A stretch of DNA of 58,560 nucleotides from Triparma columacea (GCA_030267965.1 BRYA01001170.1:8191-66750); one strand, 5' to 3'; shown: positions 18,132 to 30,742, counted from the stretch's first letter. Notes: generated from the sequence alone by a model not told the origin. Numbers and translations: made by a program.

Positions 18132-20444
18132 TTACAGAAACTCAAGAATTACTCTCCACAAAACTTTCGGGATCTTGTCACGTGCCTCACTTGCCTTTAG
18201 CGGGGCTTCAACTTCTGTTCGTTTCCGCTTCAGACTTTCCGGTCCGCTGGGTTGATTCTCCACGTGATCCCAGGTTCCCTTGAGGCACAGAAGAGCGTTG
18301 ACGCGTTCGATAACAGCGACATTGCGGTGCCACCTGTAAAGGAGGAGGTGCTCGACAGTCGGCATGTTTTTATCAGCAGCAGCAGCGATGAGGGCAGTGC
18401 AGTTCGTGAAGCAGTCTTCACCGATGGAAACGGCAGGAGATAGAATGAGCTTCGTCAGGGAGGAGCATCCCTGGAAGGCGCTCTCGCAAATTGTCGTCAC
18501 TGAGTCCGGGATGGTGATGGCCGTGAGGGAGGAGCATTCTGCGAAGGCGCCAACGCCAATCGTCGTTACTCCGTCACGGATTGTGATGGCCGTGAGGGAG
18601 GAGCATTCATCGAAGGCGCAATTGCCAATCGTCGTCACTCCGTCAGGGATGATGATGGCCATGAGGGATGAGCAAAATTGAAAGGTCGATTCGCTAATCG
18701 TCGTCACAGAATCCGGTATGGTGATTACCGTGAGAGAGGAGCATCTGAAGAAGGCGGAATCACCAATTATCGTCACTCCGTCCGGGATCGTGATGGCCGT
18801 GAGGGAGGAGCATTCGTAGAAGGCAAGGTCGCTAATTATCGTCACTGAGTCCGGGATGATGATGGTCGTGAGGGAGGAGCATCCGTAGAAGACGCCATCG
18901 CCAATCGTTGTCACTCCGTCCGGGATCGTGATGGCCGTGAGGGAGGAGCATCCACCGAAGGCGCCCTCGCTAATTGTCGTCACTCCGTCCGGGATGGTGA
19001 TGGCAGTGAGGGAGGAGCAATTCAAGAAGGCTTTATTGCCAATGGTCATCACTCCGTCCGGGATGTTGATGGCTGTGAGGGAGGAGCATTCTTGAAAGGC
19101 GTCCTCGCTAATTGTCGTCAATCCGTCCGGGATGGTGATGGCCGTGAGGGAGGAGCATCCACCGAAGGCGCCGTCGCTAATTGTCGTCACTCCGTCCGGG
19201 ATGGTGATGGCCGTTAGGGAGGAGCATCCCCCGAAGGCGCCCTCGCCAATCTTCGTCACTCCGTCCGGGATGGTGATGGCCGTGAGGGAGGAGCAGTCTT
19301 CGAAGGCGGCATCGCCAATCTTCGTCACTCCGTCTGGGATTGTGATGGCCGTGAGGGAGGAGCATCTGAGGAAGGCAGAATCACCAATTATCGTCACTCC
19401 GTCCGGGATCGTGATGGCCGTGAGGGAGGAGCATCCCCCGAAGGCGCCGTCGCTAATTGTCGTCACTCCGTCCGGGATGGTGATGGCCGTGAGGGAGGAG
19501 CATCCCCTGAAAGCGAATTTGCCAATCATCGTCACGCCATCCGGGATGGTGATGGCCGTGAGGGAGGAGCAGTCTTCGAAGGCGGCATCGCCAATCTTCG
19601 TCACTCCGTCTGGGATTGTGATGGCCGTGAGGGAGGAGCATTCCAAGAAGGCGTCACGGCCAATCTTTGTCACTCCGTCCGGGATGGTGATGGCAGTGAG
19701 GGAGGAGCAATTCAAGAGGGCTTTATTGCCAATGGTCATCACTCCGTCCGGGATGGTGATGGCCGTGAGGGAGGAGCATTCACAGAAGGCGCCATCGCCA
19801 ATCGTCGTCACTCCGTCCGGGATTGTGATGGCTGTGAGGGAGGAGCATTCTTGAAAGGCCCAGTCACCAATCTTCGTCACTCCGTGTGGGATGGTGATAG
19901 ATGTGAGGGAGGAGCATCTGAGGAAGGCAGAATCACCAATTATCGTCACTCCGTCCGGGATGGTGATGGCCGTGAGGGAGGAGCATCCACAGAAGGCCCT
20001 TCTGCCAATCTTCGTCACTCCGTCCGGGATGGTGATGGCCGTGAGGGAGGAGCATTCCATGAAGGCGTAATTGCCAATCGACGTCACTCCGTCAGGGATG
20101 GTAATGGCCGTGAGGGAGGAGCATCCGTAGAAGGCGTTAACGCAAATCCTCGTCACTGAGTCTGGGATTGTGATGGCCGTGAGGGAGGAGCATTCTGCGA
20201 AGGCGCCTTCGTCAATCGATGTCACTCCTTGTGCAAAAGTCACTTCCGTGAGTTCACGATCGTATTCGAAACTCTCTGTTCCGGAGTATACTGCTGTTTT
20301 GGGAAGGGGTCCCTCCATTTTGTCCTTGTCCCTCATCTGTTTAAGTGTGGGGACATTCTTCAGATTTCCAGAGGCTGCCGAGGCTGCCAAGTGGAAGCAA
20401 AAATTGAAAACTTCCTTTCCTTGTTCTACCTTCATTTTCAACAC
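18132..20444 (-). CDS. BspA-like leucine-rich-repeat (LRR_5) protein, 26-repeat paralogue
   Basis: A single-exon 770-residue protein. An N-terminal cap (LPKTAVYSGTESFEYDRELT) leads into 26 units of ~23 residues with consensus AFxxCSSLTAITIPDGVTxIG, a final CTAL unit and a C-terminal domain ending VLWRVILEFL. The cap and C-terminal domain match the 346-residue paralogue at 11942-12982; only repeat number differs strongly (26 versus 8). At DNA level the repeat is 69 bp and blocks are duplicated almost exactly at 276, 552 and 690 bp (4, 8 and 10 units), showing recent internal duplication. The first ~55 residues, upstream of the cap, are not shared with the paralogue and include a moderately hydrophobic Phe/Ala stretch. 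Its role is presumably protein-protein binding; the partner is unknown. Confidence 0.95.
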   Translation of the reverse strand: MLKMKVEQGKEVFNFCFHLAASAASGNLKNVPTLKQMRDKDKMEGPLPKTAVYSGTESFEYDRELTEVTFAQGVTSIDEGAFAECSSLTAITIPDSVTRICVNAFYGCSSLTAITIPDGVTSIGNYAFMECSSLTAITIPDGVTKIGRRAFCGCSSLTAITIPDGVTIIGDSAFLRCSSLTSITIPHGVTKIGDWAFQECSSLTAITIPDGVTTIGDGAFCECSSLTAITIPDGVMTIGNKALLNCSSLTAITIPDGVTKIGRDAFLECSSLTAITIPDGVTKIGDAAFEDCSSLTAITIPDGVTMIGKFAFRGCSSLTAITIPDGVTTISDGAFGGCSSLTAITIPDGVTIIGDSAFLRCSSLTAITIPDGVTKIGDAAFEDCSSLTAITIPDGVTKIGEGAFGGCSSLTAITIPDGVTTISDGAFGGCSSLTAITIPDGLTTISEDAFQECSSLTAINIPDGVMTIGNKAFLNCSSLTAITIPDGVTTISEGAFGGCSSLTAITIPDGVTTIGDGVFYGCSSLTTIIIPDSVTIISDLAFYECSSLTAITIPDGVTIIGDSAFFRCSSLTVITIPDSVTTISESTFQFCSSLMAIIIPDGVTTIGNCAFDECSSLTAITIRDGVTTIGVGAFAECSSLTAITIPDSVTTICESAFQGCSSLTKLILSPAVSIGEDCFTNCTALIAAAADKNMPTVEHLLLYRWHRNVAVIERVNALLCLKGTWDHVENQPSGPESLKRKRTEVEAPLKASEARDKIPKVLWRVILEFL

Positions 20445-20585
20445 GATTCGCCCTACCCCCTAGCTCTCTTCTCATATTATCTCCAAAGAGATACGTGTGA
20501 ACTATAATAACGCCCCTCCATAAAAGTTTTCAGCAATCTGACCCCCTTCCTTCCACACCAATACCAAAAGTATCTCTCTCCCACG

Positions 20586-23500
20586 ATGTCTAAAGGACGG
20601 TACCTCCCTTTGATGTGCCTAGCTTTACTCATCAACCTCGTGCCTGCTCTGATATCACCGCAAATGCAGATCCTCCCAAATCCCACGACAGAGATAGCCG
20701 ACGAGGGTCAGTGCACAATGAAGGACGTGGAGTCCGCGAATAACGAGCAGCTCGGTATCATACTCAAGAACGTGAAAGACAGGGAGTTCTTCAGGTGGTT
20801 CAAGGTGGACCTTGAGGTGCCGTGCAATTTCTGGAAGGAGGAGGAGGTAAGAACATATCTAAAAGGAGGGCACCTGACCCTCACCTGTCCACCGCGAGTT
20901 ACCCCTTGCGCTAACTCCGACCCCGTTCTTTCTGTCTTGCCTTTTTGCTTCCGCCCCCCCCCTTTTTTTAGGAGTTTGTATGTTCTGGTGGTGACGATGG
21001 CGTCGGTTCCATGGACGAGCGCGCTCAGAGCACTATGGACCCCATGGACATGTTCCCTTCGGAGGACACGGACGACGAGCCGCTCTGCGGGGTCGAGTCG
21101 AACCCGTCGTTTAACTTCGAGCCAGGTGAGGAGGGACGAGAAACCTAAAGGCGGAGGAGCTCAGCGACAGCGTTTAGGAAGGCAATATGTATTAACCCTC
21201 TCATTCTCTCGTCGCACACTTCTTACGCATTAACGCATTTCTTTTGCTGCACGTCTCACCGCTCTTTGCTTCGTTTCGCGCTCTTGCTTCGCTTGCCTTT
21301 CATCTCAGCCTCGGATCCCATTGTGACTTCCGATAAACGGTCCACCCTCACGGAGGACTGCAGTGACCCGACAAAGGCCAACTTCTGGGTCGACATCTGC
21401 ACAGGCATTGACAATAACGAGGAGGGCTCGCTCAAGTCTACCATTGACCTCCATGCCAACGAGGAGCACAACACATACTACAATGGGAGCCATATATGGA
21501 CTGCCATCTACGACGATAACTGCGTAGGGAGCGACGGCGGGATGTGTTACGAGGAGACTGTCCTCTACCGTCTCTTGTCTGGGATTCACTCCAGCACCAC
21601 AATCTCAATAGCTAAGCACTACTACCCTCCCTCCAAAAAGAAGAACCGAACTTCCTACGAACCTAACCCTTCCTTCGCCGTTCAGGCCTTCTCCGACCAC
21701 CCCGAATACGTCCGTAATCTCCACTTCACGTACGTCTTCCTCCTCCGCGCTCTGAAGAAGGCCACTCCCTTCCTGTCCACCTTCAACTACAACACCGGCA
21801 ACTCAACAGACGATATGCTTACGGAGATGTTGGTGAACAGGCTCACAGAGAGGTGAGAATCGACAAGAGTCAATGATACCTGGGCCTCACAATATACTAA
21901 CGCGAATCTTCTCGCCCGCCTCTTTGCTCGCCATTTCTTCGCAGCTCCATTTTGGACTCTTGCAGCTCCGTTTTCGGGGCCTTTGACGAAAGCCTCATGT
22001 TCACGAGCTCCCCCGAGCTCAAGACCACGTTTAAGAATATATTCCACAACGTTTCGTCGATAGTCGACTGCGTCCAGTGCCAGCAGTGCAAGCTGCACGC
22101 CAAGATGAGCCTGATGGGGCTCGGGGCTGGGATGAAGATGCTTTTCCTTGAAAACATCGACAGCGAGAGCATCAGCAGGAACGAGGTAGTTGCGTTCATA
22201 AATACTCTTGCAAAAGTGTCCGAGAGTATCACTGATATCCGAGAACTCTCTCAGGCGTACCTGGAGGACAACAGCTTTCTCAGTTCTGCGGCGGCCCAGG
22301 AAGAGGTGAGGAGGAGCGTCGGCGCCGAAAACAACTCTCACCCATTGCGTTGTTCTAACGACCGCCAACTCGTCGCTTATACCGTACCTCGCAACAGAAT
22401 TTGCCGTTAGATCTCTCCGACTCATGCGTATCGACCATAAAACAACTCGCAACCCGCAACCTGATATCGTCCGAGCTGGAAATAGCCATGGCCACGGAGA
22501 TCTTGAACGGGAACGCGAACCTTCTCGCCATTTGCAAGCACTACGGGGATGCCCCTGACAAGCTCTTGAGAATCCTTCAAGATTCAAACATTGCCATGGC
22601 ATTTCAGAAGCCCCTCCCCCCCGATGCGATCGTTGTCGGCACGGGCCTGGCCGGTCTCGCGGCAACTTTGACTATTCTCGATAACGGCGGGAGGGTCGTT
22701 CTTGTTGAAAAGGAAATGAGGATGGGAGGCAACTCTGCCAAGGCAAGCTCTGGGATAAACGCTTGCTGCCCCCACGGCGATGCCATTGAAGACTCCAAGG
22801 AGCTCTTCAAGAACGACACAACCAAATCCGCAGGAGAGGGGGCCAATCCTGCCCTCATTGATGTCCTTGTGAGCGGCAGCGAGGACGCCGTGGAGTGGCT
22901 CAAGTCGAGGGTCAACGTGGACCTCTCGCAAGGTGAGAAAACGGACGAAGAACCCCACTTTTTTCGCACAACCTTCTTCTCATACGCAAAACGCACCACT
23001 TTGGTCGCCATCACTCTCCTCACGCAGTTGCCCAGCTAGGAGGTCACTCGGCCAAGAGGACTAATAGGCCGAGCAACGGGATGGCCGGGGCAGAAATAAT
23101 TTATGGCATGCAGAGGGCAGTGAAGGAGTACGAGAAACAGGGAAAGGTGGAGATCCTCTTGGGAAGGAGGGTCGTAGATATGATAAAGGAGGCGGGAGAG
23201 GAAGAGGGGGAGACGGTGGTGAAAGGCGTATCAGTGGTCGACCTATCCACCAACGTGACGGAGAGGCTCTTCGCCCCAAACACCATCCTGGCGACCGGGG
23301 GCTTCGCCTCAGACCGCTCCAAGGGAAGCTACCTTGAGAAGTACAGACCCGACCTCATGAACATGCCGGCGACCGCGGGGGAGTTCTCGACGGGAGACGG
23401 GGTGGGACTCGCGACGTCGTTGGGCGCGGGACTCGTGGGGATGGACAAGGTACAGCTTCACCCGACTGGTTGGGTTGACCCTAAGGACCCGGAAAGCGGC

Positions 23501-24451
23501 ACCAAGACCTTGGCAGCCGAGCTCATGAGGGGCGTAGGGGGTCTGCTTATAAATTCCGCAGGCAAGAGGTTCGTGAACGAGGTATCCACACGCTCAAACG
23601 TCACACACCACATGCTCCTGCACGACCCCGTCTACAAGTCCACGGGCGTCTGGGACGTGGACCGTTCGGTGCCCGCGTTCTGGCTTGTGCTGTCTGAGGA
23701 GGCAGCGGAGGAGGGTAGGAAACACGTTGACCTTTACACGCACAAGGGACTTATGAAGGAGGTGAAGGGCCTCAAGGGGCTAGCACAGGAGATGGGGACG
23801 AGCGAGAAGGCGTTGAAGAAGACTTACGAGGAGTACGCAAAGTCGGCTAATGACGGGAGAGACGAGTTCGGGAAGACCGTCTTCAGGGGCGTACCTAAGA
23901 ACGCGAAGTCGGGAAAGTTCTACGTAGGGAGGGTCATAAGCGTGCTACATTACTGCATGGGAGGCGTCACAATCGACGAGGACGGGAGGGTCTTGGGAGA
24001 GAGCGGGGGGGCGATCGGGGGACTTTGGGCGGCAGGAGAGGTCGCGGGGGGGGTGCACGGGGATAACAGACTGGGGGGGAACAGCCTGCTGGAATGCACC
24101 GTGTTTGGGAGGAAGGTCGGAGGGTTTATTGAGGTTCAGGGGGATAGTGGAGTAGGGTCTGGGGCGGGGGGCGGGTCGGGGGGAGATTGGGCGGCCCAAG
24201 CGTCCGGAGGGGGAGCGGACGCCGAGGTCAGCATGGAGGAGGTCAGCTTGCACGGTCAGACGTCAGATTGCTGGGTCGCCCTTCACGGATACGCGTATGA
24301 TTTGACTGCGTTCGCGGAGGAACACCCACCGGGTCCAGAGAGCATACACGAACTGTGCGGGAAGGACGGGACGGAGGTTTTCAAGGCCGTACATAGCGAG
24401 GGTATGTTGGAGGACTTTATGGAGGAGATTAGGGGGAAAGTAATGAGCTAG
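20586..24451 (+). CDS. Ero1 thiol oxidase - fumarate reductase flavoprotein - cytochrome b5 fusion
   Basis: Six exons (20586-20846, 20972-21125, 21309-21852, 21945-22305, 22398-22932, 23028-24451) splice in phase into 1,092 residues. Residues ~1-24 are a signal peptide. Residues ~40-435 are Ero1: FFRWFKVDLEVPCNFW (Cys80), YRLLSGIHSS, LHFTYVFLLRALKK, and the FAD-proximal CVQCQQC (Cys362/365/368), as in ER oxidoreductin. From ~505 a soluble fumarate-reductase/FrdA-like flavoprotein begins: VGTGLAGLAA (521-), LVEKEMRMGGNS, VQLHPTGW, ILATGGF, HYCMGGVTID and GDNRLGGNSLLE, which include the substrate-binding His/Arg motifs of Osm1-type enzymes. The last ~75 residues are cytochrome b5-like with haem-ligand candidates His1051 (EHPPG) and His1074. 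Expected role: ER-lumen disulfide formation passing electrons from PDI through Ero1 to fumarate. The canonical C-x4-C shuttle pair after CNFW is not seen (only Cys91, then Cys126). Confidence 0.92.
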
Positions 24452-24501
24452 GATGAGACGTACATTTTAATTTTCAAAAATTGGAGGACGAGACCTCGGA
24501 A

Positions 24502-26026
24502 TTAAAAGTTCCTGAAAACGTCGAACTCCTCCCTGTCCTTCCCGTTGATCGGTATCGCGTTATCCTCGAAGCTATCCGGGTACTCGATGAAGTTCCCCGG
24601 GTCGTCAACTTTCTTGATTGTCGGTATATAAGGTACTTGCGCCTGCTCAGAGGAGTTAGCGTGTAAAGTCCAATTAAGTTTTAGAAGCAAGGCTACCTAT
24701 ATTATTCGCAGAGAAGGGCTTAGCCTTTCTTGGCCACCTTCTTTCCGCAGTTTTTTCTCACCTGCTTGTTCCCCACAGCCTCCCAGTCCAGTCCCTTGAG
24801 CCATTTATGGTTCATAACGTCCTTCGCTCCCCCCTTCCCGCACCCCAGTCTTTTCCTCCTGTCTTTAGTTAAGAGTTGTTTCACGAACTTACCCGCTAGG
24901 GGGGGGAAGGACCGCGAGAACAGAATTTTACCCTCCACGACCTTTCTGTACGTTTCGTAAGGGGTGTCACCGAAGAAGGGGGGATGGCCCGTTAACATCT
25001 AATTGTGAGATTGAGGGACCGGGGAGGTTGGCAAGGGTGTTATGTCGGGATTTTAGGCGCTTTATTAGTGAGTAAAAAACCGATCAGACGTGCAACCCTT
25101 CTAGGGGATTCTCACCTCGTACACCAGGACTCCCAGTGACCACCAGTCCACGGAGAGTCCGTGTCCTTTATTCTCAATCATTTCAGGCGCGAGGTATTCC
25201 GCTGTCCCGCAGAGCGTCCACGTTCTATCCTGTATGAGTTTGGCGAGTCCGAAGTCGCATATCTTAATATGTCCGTCCTCGTCTAGTAGTACGTTCTCGG
25301 GCTTGAGGTCACGGTAGCAGACCTTGAGCTCGTGCAGGTACTTCAGTGCAAGGATAAGCTCAGCGGCGTAGAATATCGTGGCGGTTTGGTGGAAGGCTGA
25401 CTCGGATCTGAGGAGGGTGAAAAGCTCACCACCGGGCACGTAAGAGAGGACTAGGTAAAGCCTATTTTCATCCTGGAAGTGCCCCATGAGTTCCACGAGG
25501 AAGGGCGACATCATCATGGACATTAGCTTCACCTCATTAACGACGTGCTTCATCTGCAGCGAGCGGAAGCGGTAGGGAAGTGACGAGGGAAGCGAATTCC
25601 AATCAAGACAAGAAGGAAGGTTGAGATGTTGGATGGTTGAGATGGTGGATGGTTGATCTCTCCACTTATTTACTTTGCCACATCCCAGAGAGGCCGACAA
25701 TGGAAGGAGACTGAAGCCCCGCCGCTTTATAGGACCGATGAAAGCTCCCTCCTCCCAAACCCCCCCCTCCTCCCAACCCCCCCCTCCTCTCTCACCTGCT
25801 TGAGTTGTACAATGGTAGTCTTCTTCATCATCTTAAGTGCAAACAGCTTCCCAGTCTCAAAAGTTCTCACCAGGCGGACCCGGCCGAACGTTCCGGTCCC
25901 GATGGTGTGCATTATCTCAAAGTGTGAGAGCTGGAAGGAATGGAGCTGACGCTGGATGGGGAGAGCAGGAGGAGGGTCGGGCTTCTTATTTATGTGAGCA
26001 CGAAGAAGCTTTAGAAAGAACGACAT
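24502..26026 (-). CDS. AGC-family protein kinase, cAMP-dependent protein kinase catalytic-subunit-like
   Basis: Four exons (26026-25796, 25553-25116, 24998-24762, 24642-24502), all in phase, giving ~348 residues, the usual size of a PKA catalytic subunit. Visible motifs: the Gly loop GTGTFGRV (43-50), catalytic Lys in LFALKMMKK (Lys65), YRDLKPEN (Asp159), DFG (Asp177), activation loop TWTLCGTAEYLAPE, and DWWSLGVLVYE. The C-terminal tail VPYIPTIKK...FDVFRNF ends in the Phe-x-x-Phe hydrophobic motif typical of PKA. It phosphorylates Ser/Thr in basic contexts; control by a regulatory subunit is known for the family, not seen here. The start is placed at MSFFLKLL; the frame remains open upstream to 26122 but that part has no family support. 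It is divergent from the GMD gene (173 bp between ATGs). Confidence 0.93.
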
Positions 26027-26118
26027 TTTAGACAGGTGGGATGGAAAGGGATGGAGGGATGAGAATTGAGATTGCGGGATAAGGCTGGCAAAAGTAAGTG
26101 TGTTCTCTCCCAATTTGA

Positions 26119-27608
<1,490 letters not shown>

Positions 27609-27903
27609 GGGAAAGGGGAGGGGGGGAAGGATTAAGAGGAACAGGGGGAGCGGGGAGAACATTAGCGGGGAGAGCATTAGTAATAGTTGGGTGATAGCAA
27701 TCGAAATAATTTGATTTGGTAGCGCATCACTGAAGGCCTTTGCATTAGCGAGCCGGCGCGATTTTGTTCAAGAAAAGATAGATCAGAAGAAATCAGATTG
27801 TCAATCCGGGTTTTGATGACATCCTGGGTTTGTTGTGAACCCCAGCCATCTGGAATAGGAGAAAGCTTACACAAATTCGGCCTTCCACTTTGGCCCCTGC
27901 ACC

Positions 27904-30060
27904 ATGGACATGCATCGTCATAATTCGTTTGCGCGTCTATTTGTTGTCATTCTGCTCTTGATTCATCCTTCACCGCTGAGTTCGGCGTCTAATTGGTCCT
28001 CTAATTTCAGCCCCAAATCATTTTCATCCTCCTCCTTTACATCTGGCCTTAATAATTTCCGCACAGACGTATTTGAAGGTATACGAGAGTCTAATAACTT
28101 GCTCGGTATAATAATAAGAGCAACTACAAGAGAGGATGATGAAGCAACTGTGAGAAGGGAGGGTAAAGGTGGCGTTGGAGGTCGTTGGTGGGGTAATGGG
28201 GACAAATCGAAAGGGAAAAACGAAGGGAGGGTCGAAGAGGAGCAACAACAAGCGGCAACACGGGGAACAACGAATGAGGAACAACAGGTACAACTGTCCC
28301 CTACCCAAATTGCAAACAGGAAGCTACGGAGGCGTGTTGATGAGCGTTTCCGAGACGTTATTGATTGGGCGTCCAGGGAAATGTTCGTACCTGAGTCTGG
28401 GTCATCTCCTTCTACCTTGGATCCATCCGTATCATGGAGGTCCAAGTGGGAGGACCCTGATTCGTCCGTGGGCGAGGCTACTACTGCCGAACCCACCACC
28501 GACCCGCAGCAACTATTCAAGCTCGTGCAACCCTCCGCGTCGATAAAGGCTAGGTTCCTTTCTGTCTGCAATACGCTTGTGTACCTGCGGTGGTATGGTA
28601 GTGTCCCTTGTATCCTCTGCCACTGCAAGATGCCCGTCCGGATGGAGGACGTTCTGGGGTACTTGGGAGACGAGGGGAGAGTCAGGGAGTATAATGAGTT
28701 CTTGGGGGGAAGGGACTTGAGGAAGGATAGGGGGATGATCGCTAAGAAGGGGGGAGAGGAGGAGAGGGAGGCTGTGGAACAGGGGAGGTGAGATGAGACT
28801 CTAGATGAGACACAGGGAAGAGGTTCCCGCGTTATTCTCACACAATCACTTCGCTCGTCGCCCTCGCTTGCAGCAAGGGGAGCTGGTTCGATATAGTTGG
28901 TAGGGTAGGGTGGGACGATAGAGGTATTAGGGTTGGGAAGAAGAAAGATGGCGATGGGGAGGGACTGCTGCCAGTGGGGACGAGAGAGACGGAGGAGGGG
29001 GAGGGAGGTAAGGAGGAAGGCGAGTGGCGTAGAATTGGAACGTCTATGAAGACATAACCCTTACGAATTAACCCTAACCCCTCCCCCCCCCCCACCTCAT
29101 AGTTCAAACGACGGTGGAACAACCTACCATCTCCCCCAATTCCCCTCCCACCCACAACTCGACTACAACTCCCGCCATACACCAGAATCCAAACACCTGG
29201 TACATCTTCCCTCCCAAGCTCGTGTATGGGGAATCTCCCAAGATCCTCTTCGTCCCCCCCCGTTCCTTCATCTCCATGGTCCAGCTTCGTATCCTCCGTC
29301 GCACCCGCTCCCGCTCGCTTGCGCGTGCATTCGCATCCTCCCCAACCCCCCCAACCACGCCGTTCGGGGACGTCAACACTGTGGTGGTCACGAGCTATGG
29401 GATCAACCAGACAGCGTACAATGAAGGGTTGGAGGAGACGAAGGAGGGGAGGATTCCAGCGAAGCTCGAGAAGGTGAGGAGATGAGAAGGGGTGGGTGGG
29501 AGGCGAGAGATGGGAGGCAAGGGGTGGGGGCTTGACGTTTGATCTTCCCAGTCCTATCCTCCCAGTCCTAACACAAATTGCCGATCCAGCTTCAAAGGGC
29601 TAACACCATAAGGTCGATGAGCGTTTTGACAAGGTGCGGCAACCACACCGAGTTCTCTCTCATCGCTTACTCCGACCCCGGGGGCGGCTTGCCCAACTGG
29701 GCTGTCAGGAGCGTTGTCGGGACTCTGGTCGGTATCGAACCCTTCAGGTTCTTCCACAGGGTCGCGGAGGGGGCGAGGAGAAAGGCTGAGGGGGCGGGGA
29801 TCAACCAGGATGGGAAGGTTAGGGTAGGCATCAGCCAGATGGGATACGCGGGGTTCTGGGAAATGCCCGAGGTGAGATGATATAGGGGTTGGGATTCGTT
29901 CTCAATCGTGATGGGCAGGCCACTCTTTTCTCAAGACTCGTCTTCGATTTTGCTTCTAACGCAATGCCTTCGCTCGACACAGAAATGGGGACATGGGGAG
30001 GGTGGGATTGGACCCGATGCAACAACGGGGGGAAATGTCGATGCGGAAGATCCCTCGTAA
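27904..30060 (+). CDS. START-like lipid-binding domain protein with N-terminal signal peptide
   Basis: Five exons (27904-28787, 28874-29007, 29103-29473, 29590-29871, 29983-30060), all phases matching, give ~582 residues. The N-terminus (FARLFVVILLLIHPSPLSSAS) is a signal-peptide-like hydrophobic run. A Ser/Glu/Gln-rich region follows, then from about residue 150 a domain whose second half reads as START: FVPPRSFISMVQLRILRR, VVVTSYGI, ANTIRSMSVLTRCGNHTEFS, and the DPGGGLPNWAVRSVVG helix that closes the lipid cavity. A pair of Cys-x-Cys (LCHCKM) sits earlier. START domains carry sterols, phospholipids or other hydrophobic ligands. A secreted, ER or organelle location is inferred from the signal peptide. 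The exon 2/3 boundary (GTAAGG donor at 29008) was chosen because it alone avoids a TAA and keeps phase. Confidence 0.75.
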
Positions 30061-30742
30061 TATGAAAACACACGACAAAGATGTTTCAATAGACGATTTG
30101 GATTTTTTTTATTACTGAGATAAGATAAGAGTGATGAGGTCGAAGAGGGGTGGGCGGGCGGGGTTAAGGGAGGGAGATGTATTGACTGCAGTAGAGGAAG
30201 TAGACTACCTTAATGTCAAACAGTGTGAAAGATCGTCTACATCGTCTACATCGTCGTCGTTCGTTGTTGTAGTTCGTTAGTAGTTGTGCCAGTGTTGTGA
30301 ACTGCGTCGAGGGGATGATGGGGGGAGGGAGGGGGAGAGGAGGAGGAGCGGTGAAGTGTCCATTTTGCCATAGCTCTGGTGGTGGTGGGTGGGAAGAAAC
30401 GAAACGAGCGAAAGGTGGAAGTGTTGATAGTCATGATTTCCCTCTCGTCTCTCTCTCTCTCTCTCTTTCTCGTCTCTCTCTCTTCCCCCCCCCCACATCC
30501 CCTCGTCAATTTCATCCCAAATTCGTTCCTCTGGTGGTGGTGGGTGGGAAGAAATGAAACGAGCGAAAGGTGGAAGTGTTGATAGTCATGATTTCCCTCT
30601 CGTCTCTCTCTCTCTCATTCTCGTCTCTCTCTCTTCCTCCCCCCCCCATCCAATCGTCATTTCATCCCAAAATTCGTTCCTCTCACAGTAAGTATTTGAA
30701 CCCCCTCCCTCCCTCCCCCCCCCTCCCGACCAAAGTACGCAA
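30061..30742. other. Intergenic region between convergent START and U2AF65 genes
   Basis: About 680 bases between the two stops. It holds poly-T, CT-dinucleotide runs and a two-copy tandem duplication (listed separately). No gene is seen. Confidence 0.6.
30374..30684. repeat. Two-copy ~155-bp tandem duplication
   Basis: The block starting CTCTGGTGGTGGTGGGTGGG at 30374 recurs from 30529 with only a few changes (AAACG to AATG after GGAAG, length differences in the CTCTCT tract). Each copy contains GAGCGAAAGGTGGAAGTGTT and ends with TCATCCCAAATTCGTTCCTCT or a close variant. Confidence 0.9.

Noticed and set aside
19132..19854. Long plus-strand frame (~240 residues) opposite the large LRR gene
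   Set aside because: It is the antisense shadow of the 69-bp repeat; repeat periodicity keeps the frame open. The minus-strand protein is a clear LRR_5 family member.
18440..20220. Regularly spaced direct repeats that might be mistaken for a CRISPR array
   Set aside because: They are 69-bp coding repeats in a eukaryotic LRR gene with no short unique spacers and no cas genes.
27677..27874. Minus-strand 65-residue frame between GMD and the START gene
   Set aside because: Short, no homologous features, lies in a normal promoter-sized gap.
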